The notes under the pieces were generated by a model. The model was given only the letters and a program-made list of their open reading frames with translations. It had not been told where the DNA came from and ran no database searches. Below, in pieces: positions 62,901-64,000 of a stretch of DNA of 64,000 nt (its first letter is position 1; the number at the start of each line of letters is the position of its first letter). The stretch lies in contig NC_080710.1 in the NCBI RefSeq assembly GCF_019097595.1, positions 3,407,780-3,471,779 of the forward strand, written 5' to 3'. The stretch comes from Hemibagrus wyckioides. Taxonomy: Eukaryota > Chordata > Actinopteri > Siluriformes > Bagridae. The translations under genes and the position numbers were made by a program.

Positions 62901-64000
62901 GAGCTCCAAAGACAGATAAGTGTTTAATTCTATCGTTAACGTATAACAATCTGAGAGTCATCAGATAAAGTCCATCTAATGCAACTTGTCCTTTCATCAT
63001 ACCTCTAATGGTGACCTTTGATTTCGTAAGATCTGTACCAAGATCACAGCTGTACTCCCCGGCATCCGTCTGCGCAACATCCCGGATCGTCAGACCCAGG
63101 ATCCTGCCGTCATGCAACAATTCATGCTTGCGGTCTGCCGAAAGGATGGTGCCATCTTTCCGCCAAATCGGGGACACTGTTGGCTTTGAGGCTTCACATT
63201 TCAGAGTTACAGTGCCTTTTTCTTCTCCAATCACGTCATCAAGCAGCTTAAGGAAAACGGCTTTCTTTTCTGCAGATCAAAAAATCAAAATAAAGTGTTT
63301 AGAAGTTCCATGGCAGAGGAGTCTTGCAATAGTACTTTGCATGTGTATTTATTCACATCTAGCTCCATACATCTTCTCCTCAACCTTGACCCAGTCTCTG
63401 ATACCATCTCTAGTACCACCACAACCCTGCTTAACAGTCAAGAGTGTGTCAAATGTGGCTCTCATCAGAAAATAGAACCCTCTGACACATTTTTTTTCAA
63501 TAAGAAATAATTATGTGTATTAATAACTATTGACTTTCCTCATGGTATATATTCCCAATCAAGTTAATTTCTGTTCCAGGTTCCACCACAACACAGCAAG
63601 TTCAGCAAGGCATTTTAAACCTTGTTTCCCAAAACAATGTTACCTTTGACATTCAGGCAGACGGTCTGCTTTTCTTCTCTAATCTTGAAAGTGATCTTCC
63701 CACCATCTTGAGGTGCCAGGTTCTTGAGTGTGAGGGTATGAGTCTTATTCACATGTTGAACATTGTTAACCTCGTTGTTGAACAGTGCCTTGTCGTTGAG
63801 GAACCACTCTGCTTCCTCGTCAGCATAATTCACCTCACAGGTAAACACAGCATCACCACCTTCATCGACGTCCACATCAGTCAAGCTCTTGGTGATCTGA
63901 ACTTTACGCACTGTGGACCAACCAGTTCAAAGGTAAGTAGTGTTAACACATTCTCTAACACATCTTAAAACATTAAAGAAGGAAATCATTTCACCTTCAA
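31121..64000 (-). CDS. obscn: Obscurin, 3' part (A-type C terminus), partial
   Basis: Obscurin is a giant sarcomeric protein that links myofibrils to the sarcoplasmic reticulum through ankyrins and signals through a Rho-GEF module (family knowledge). Exons, 5' to 3': 63644-63910, 63003-63269, 62504-62773, 62080-62349, 61280-61546, 60921-61187, 59382-59651, 58266-58535, 57786-58064, 57115-57381, 55853-56125, 51897-52163, 51207-51482, 50576-50848, 50188-50478, 49778-50047, 48263-49498, 47598-47879, 46557-46638, 46124-46257, 45837-46034, 45669-45707, 45460-45558, 45088-45352, 44921-44964, 44301-44402, 42769-42908, 42408-42608, 42196-42272, 41650-41820, 40675-40834, 40081-40197, 39754-39918, 38591-38749, 38182-38359, 34862-34975, 34502-34669, 34313-34415, 34094-34223, 33670-33763, 33466-33508, 31121-32132. 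All have GT-AG borders and the phases close exactly: 3,284 codons and TAA. Order: Ig tandem, FN3, Ig, IQ, Igs, SH3, DH, PH, two Igs, tail. More exons lie right of the window; one probably begins at 63995. Confidence 0.95.
32452..33096. mobile_element. Non-autonomous pogo/Tigger-like DNA transposon
   Basis: The 645-bp element has terminal inverted repeats starting CAGTAATCCCC (left) and its complement (right, ggggattactg), then a shared inner motif about bases of the type 'tatcgcgg'. TA dinucleotides at 32450-32451 and 33097-33098 form the target duplication. It lies in the last obscurin intron. The ends resemble the Tigger/pogo group. No transposase frame remains. Confidence 0.8.
33670..34975 (-). 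CDS. obscn: obscurin: two Ig domains after the PH domain
   Basis: Five exons encode two I-set Ig domains. The first (34862-34975 with 34502-34669) runs from [19 protein letters not shown] through [17 protein letters not shown] to [15 protein letters not shown]. The second (34313-34415, 34094-34223, 33670-33763) runs from [11 protein letters not shown] through [19 protein letters not shown] to [18 protein letters not shown]. Each has the Cys/Trp/Tyr-corner pattern. In mammals this Ig pair directly follows the PH domain, as here. Unlike the upstream tandem, each domain is split over several exons. Confidence 0.93.
33855..33925 (-). repeat. Short dispersed teleost repeat (inverse copy)
   Basis: Contains agctgctttgagacaatgtt, the reverse complement of the core of the copy at 26840-26945. 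It lies within an obscurin intron. Its neighbour at about 33930-34050 (ttctggattctgactgg, acaggtttatattaa) is a fragment of the other dispersed family. Confidence 0.55.
35090..37805. repeat. 43-bp minisatellite array, about 63 units
   Basis: Tandem units of 43 bp, with a core of ctgacagctacagaagccac followed by acctcctttctctg and a variable ending (ttttaagaa, taactagaa, tacaagag, atctagaa). The array occupies most of the obscurin intron 34976-38181. Variant types recur in a fixed order, giving a 516-bp (12-unit) higher-order period. Its right end (after about 37640) is degenerate. The unit length is not a multiple of three and stop codons occur, so it is not coding. Confidence 0.97.
37866..38135 (-). 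repeat. Inverted copy of the dispersed 'CTATAGCAACAG' repeat
   Basis: Read on the minus strand, this copy has the order acagtagtacagctgtaaatc, gtgtctatagtaaca, ggaaggagtctcca. It shares the trinucleotide-like gtagtacag block with the copy at 15866-16140 and the ggaaggagtctcca block with that at 6778-7020. It lies between the minisatellite and the second PH exon. Confidence 0.6.
38182..38749 (-). CDS. obscn: obscurin PH domain (two exons)
   Basis: Exons 38591-38749 and 38182-38359 join in phase 0. The first gives [15 protein letters not shown], then the core beta strands [19 protein letters not shown] and YTFKNMMK. The second gives [20 protein letters not shown] and ends with the C-terminal helix ([19 protein letters not shown]). 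This is the obscurin pleckstrin-homology domain, which lies directly after the DH domain and before two Ig domains. PH domains of this class bind phosphoinositides and assist the GEF (family knowledge). Confidence 0.94.
39754..41820 (-). CDS. obscn: obscurin DH (Rho-GEF) domain (four exons)
   Basis: Exons 41650-41820, 40675-40834, 40081-40197 and 39754-39918 encode a Dbl-homology domain. CR1 is [19 protein letters not shown], followed by the [15 protein letters not shown] helix. [21 protein letters not shown] and [20 protein letters not shown] follow; the latter is the CR3 helix with the QRP...RY/KY..LL signature. The domain activates Rho-family GTPases (RhoA reported for obscurin; family knowledge). 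No stop or frame break is seen, so it looks functional. Confidence 0.94.
42408..42608 (-). CDS. obscn: obscurin SH3 domain exon
   Basis: A single 67-codon, phase-0 exon encodes [20 protein letters not shown] through [14 protein letters not shown]. The SH3 hallmarks ALYDY-like (AIADYNP), W (LKWLVRT) and the P.YL motif (VSPAYL) are all visible. The upstream exon 42769-42908 ([17 protein letters not shown]...SDEGDARGE) is an acidic/Ser-rich linker. The downstream exon 42196-42272 links to the DH domain. Confidence 0.94.
44301..47879 (-). CDS. obscn: obscurin Ig domains and linkers between IQ exon and SH3
   Basis: The first Ig is one exon (47598-47879: [20 protein letters not shown] through [14 protein letters not shown]). 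Linker exons 46557-46638 and 46124-46257 follow, and 46124-46257 ends with KMSVRVKG. Exon 45837-46034 completes an Ig core ([13 protein letters not shown] through [14 protein letters not shown]) whose F-strand Cys is replaced by Val. Exons 45669-45707, 45460-45558 and 45088-45352 form the next Ig ([13 protein letters not shown] through [13 protein letters not shown]). Exons 44921-44964 and 44301-44402 form a linker ([15 protein letters not shown]). The acceptors for 46557-46638 and 42196-42272 were chosen to keep phase; nearer AGs would break the frame. Confidence 0.88.
48263..49498 (-). CDS. obscn: obscurin IQ-motif plus Ig exon (1,236 nt)
   Basis: The largest internal exon. It begins with a linker rich in Glu, Ser and Lys ([19 protein letters not shown]), then an IQ motif ([19 protein letters not shown]), the presumed calmodulin-binding site of obscurin. 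Next is an Ig domain ([20 protein letters not shown] through [14 protein letters not shown]). The C-terminal part has a Ser/Glu-rich linker ([18 protein letters not shown]) and the conserved [20 protein letters not shown] block seen in mammalian obscurin. Fusion of IQ, Ig and linker in one exon contrasts with the one-domain exons upstream. Confidence 0.93.
49778..50047 (-). CDS. obscn: obscurin Ig domain between FN3 and IQ
   Basis: One phase-1 exon with [38 protein letters not shown] and [10 protein letters not shown]. Both Ig cysteines, the core Trp and the tyrosine corner are present. It ends in LELEG and joins the IQ exon in phase. Confidence 0.92.
50188..50478 (-). CDS. obscn: obscurin fibronectin type III domain
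   Basis: One phase-1 exon encodes [39 protein letters not shown] and [20 protein letters not shown]. The PP..P start, SW..P..DGG.PI.GY and Y.FRV.A.N..G are classic FN3 signatures. It is the only FN3 in the window, placed as in mammalian obscurin shortly before the IQ motif. Confidence 0.94.
50576..63910 (-). CDS. obscn: obscurin tandem of 14 single-exon Ig domains
   Basis: Fourteen exons of 267-279 nt (the first 14 in the obscurin gene entry), each symmetric phase 1-1, encode one Ig domain apiece and mostly end in V(K/R/Q)G. Class A keeps both disulfide cysteines and a tyrosine corner (for example [10 protein letters not shown]): exons at 63003, 62080, 61280, 60921, 58266, 57115 and 51897. 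Class B keeps the B-strand Cys but has a hydrophobic residue instead of the F-strand Cys ([10 protein letters not shown] type): exons at 63644, 62504, 59382, 57786, 55853, 51207 and 50576. The tandem acts as the elastic or spacer rod of obscurin. Exon 61280-61546 has extra cysteines (TWCCEL, LCSCSK). Confidence 0.93.
52164..55852. other. Large obscurin intron with a Tc1 insertion
   Basis: This 3.7-kb intron separates two Ig exons. Apart from the Tc1 element at 53085-54644 it contains a short local duplication (about 52935-52990 and 53000-53050, sharing catcgcatcc- or caacgcatcc-like text and agctacctcctggttggcaa). I see no skipped Ig exon, and the flanking exon phases agree without one. Confidence 0.7.
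53085..54644 (-). mobile_element. Tc1 transposon, full-length ends, dead transposase
   Basis: Inverted terminal repeats of roughly 200 bp start CAGTGAGGG(G)AAAAAATT at both ends. TA target duplications lie at 53083-53084 and 54645-54646. The minus strand encodes a Tc1 transposase from [20 protein letters not shown] (start at 54277). Damage: the first catalytic Asp is Asn (WSNETKI instead of WSDETKI), about 20 codons are missing in frame after HTAKAT, and a duplicated gagatgt near 53390 shifts the frame before the usual C terminus. It therefore cannot be autonomous. It sits in an obscurin intron. Confidence 0.95.
59854..59930. repeat. (AT)n microsatellite
   Basis: A perfect AT array in the obscurin intron between the Ig exons 59382-59651 and 60921-61187, followed by a short (CA) stretch. 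Confidence 0.95.
60041..60477 (+). mobile_element. Deleted Tc1-like relic
   Basis: The ends are inverted: tggccaaaagtatgtggaca on the left and tgtccaaacttttggcca followed by tatagtgt on the right. The plus strand encodes a C-terminal transposase fragment ([13 protein letters not shown], then [19 protein letters not shown]), including the third catalytic Glu motif. The N-terminal two thirds are missing. It lies in the same obscurin intron as the preceding AT repeat. Confidence 0.85.
62838..62930 (+). repeat. Fragment of the dispersed 'CTATAGCAACAG' repeat
   Basis: Only the left part is present (ttgattctgattagtcag, then cacaggtttatattactgag), matching the fragment at about 33930-34050. It lies in an obscurin intron. 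No ends were defined. Confidence 0.45.

Overview
This is nuclear DNA of a ray-finned fish. Every gene is split by canonical GT-AG introns, and the proteins are clearly vertebrate. The repeats are those of teleosts: Tc1 elements, a tRNA-headed SINE, an RTE-like LINE, a pogo/Tigger-like element and long (AT)n tracts. The repeat spectrum would suit an otophysan such as a catfish, but the species call is only a guess.

Layout. Bases 1-4076 hold the last four coding exons of pak1ip1 (+), with TTAC-rich minisatellite in the introns. A four-exon TMEM14-family gene (+) follows at 5758-7436. A twelve-exon Golf/Gs-type G-protein alpha gene (gnal, +) occupies 9186-22057; its first exon sits in a GC-rich island and its 3' UTR may run to about 24410. 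Bases 22058-31120 hold no exon that I can recognise. They contain 3' UTR, microsatellites, a dead Tc1 element and a diverged 1.1-kb tandem duplication. From 31121 to the right edge the minus strand carries the 3' part of obscurin (obscn). I could delimit 42 exons. Their phases join into one continuous frame of 3,284 codons plus a stop, and the 5' end lies beyond the window.

Functions. The four genes do not form a functional cluster. PAK1IP1 is a nucleolar WD-repeat protein, TMEM14 a small multi-pass membrane protein, Golf-alpha a GTPase coupling receptors to adenylyl cyclase, and obscurin a giant sarcomeric scaffold with a Rho-GEF module. GNAL and obscurin are arranged tail to tail.

Most notable points. 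(1) Obscurin ends with the A-type ankyrin-binding tail, and no kinase exons are visible before the gnal 3' end. (2) A 43-bp minisatellite of about 63 units, with 12-unit higher-order periodicity, lies in the intron after the PH domain. (3) The tandem Ig exons largely alternate between two classes, one of which lacks the F-strand cysteine. (4) The obscurin 3' flank carries an old tandem duplication. (5) A degenerate repeat family recurs across the window. (6) A cluster of promoter-like motifs lies inside gnal intron 1. I found no clear undescribed biological system.
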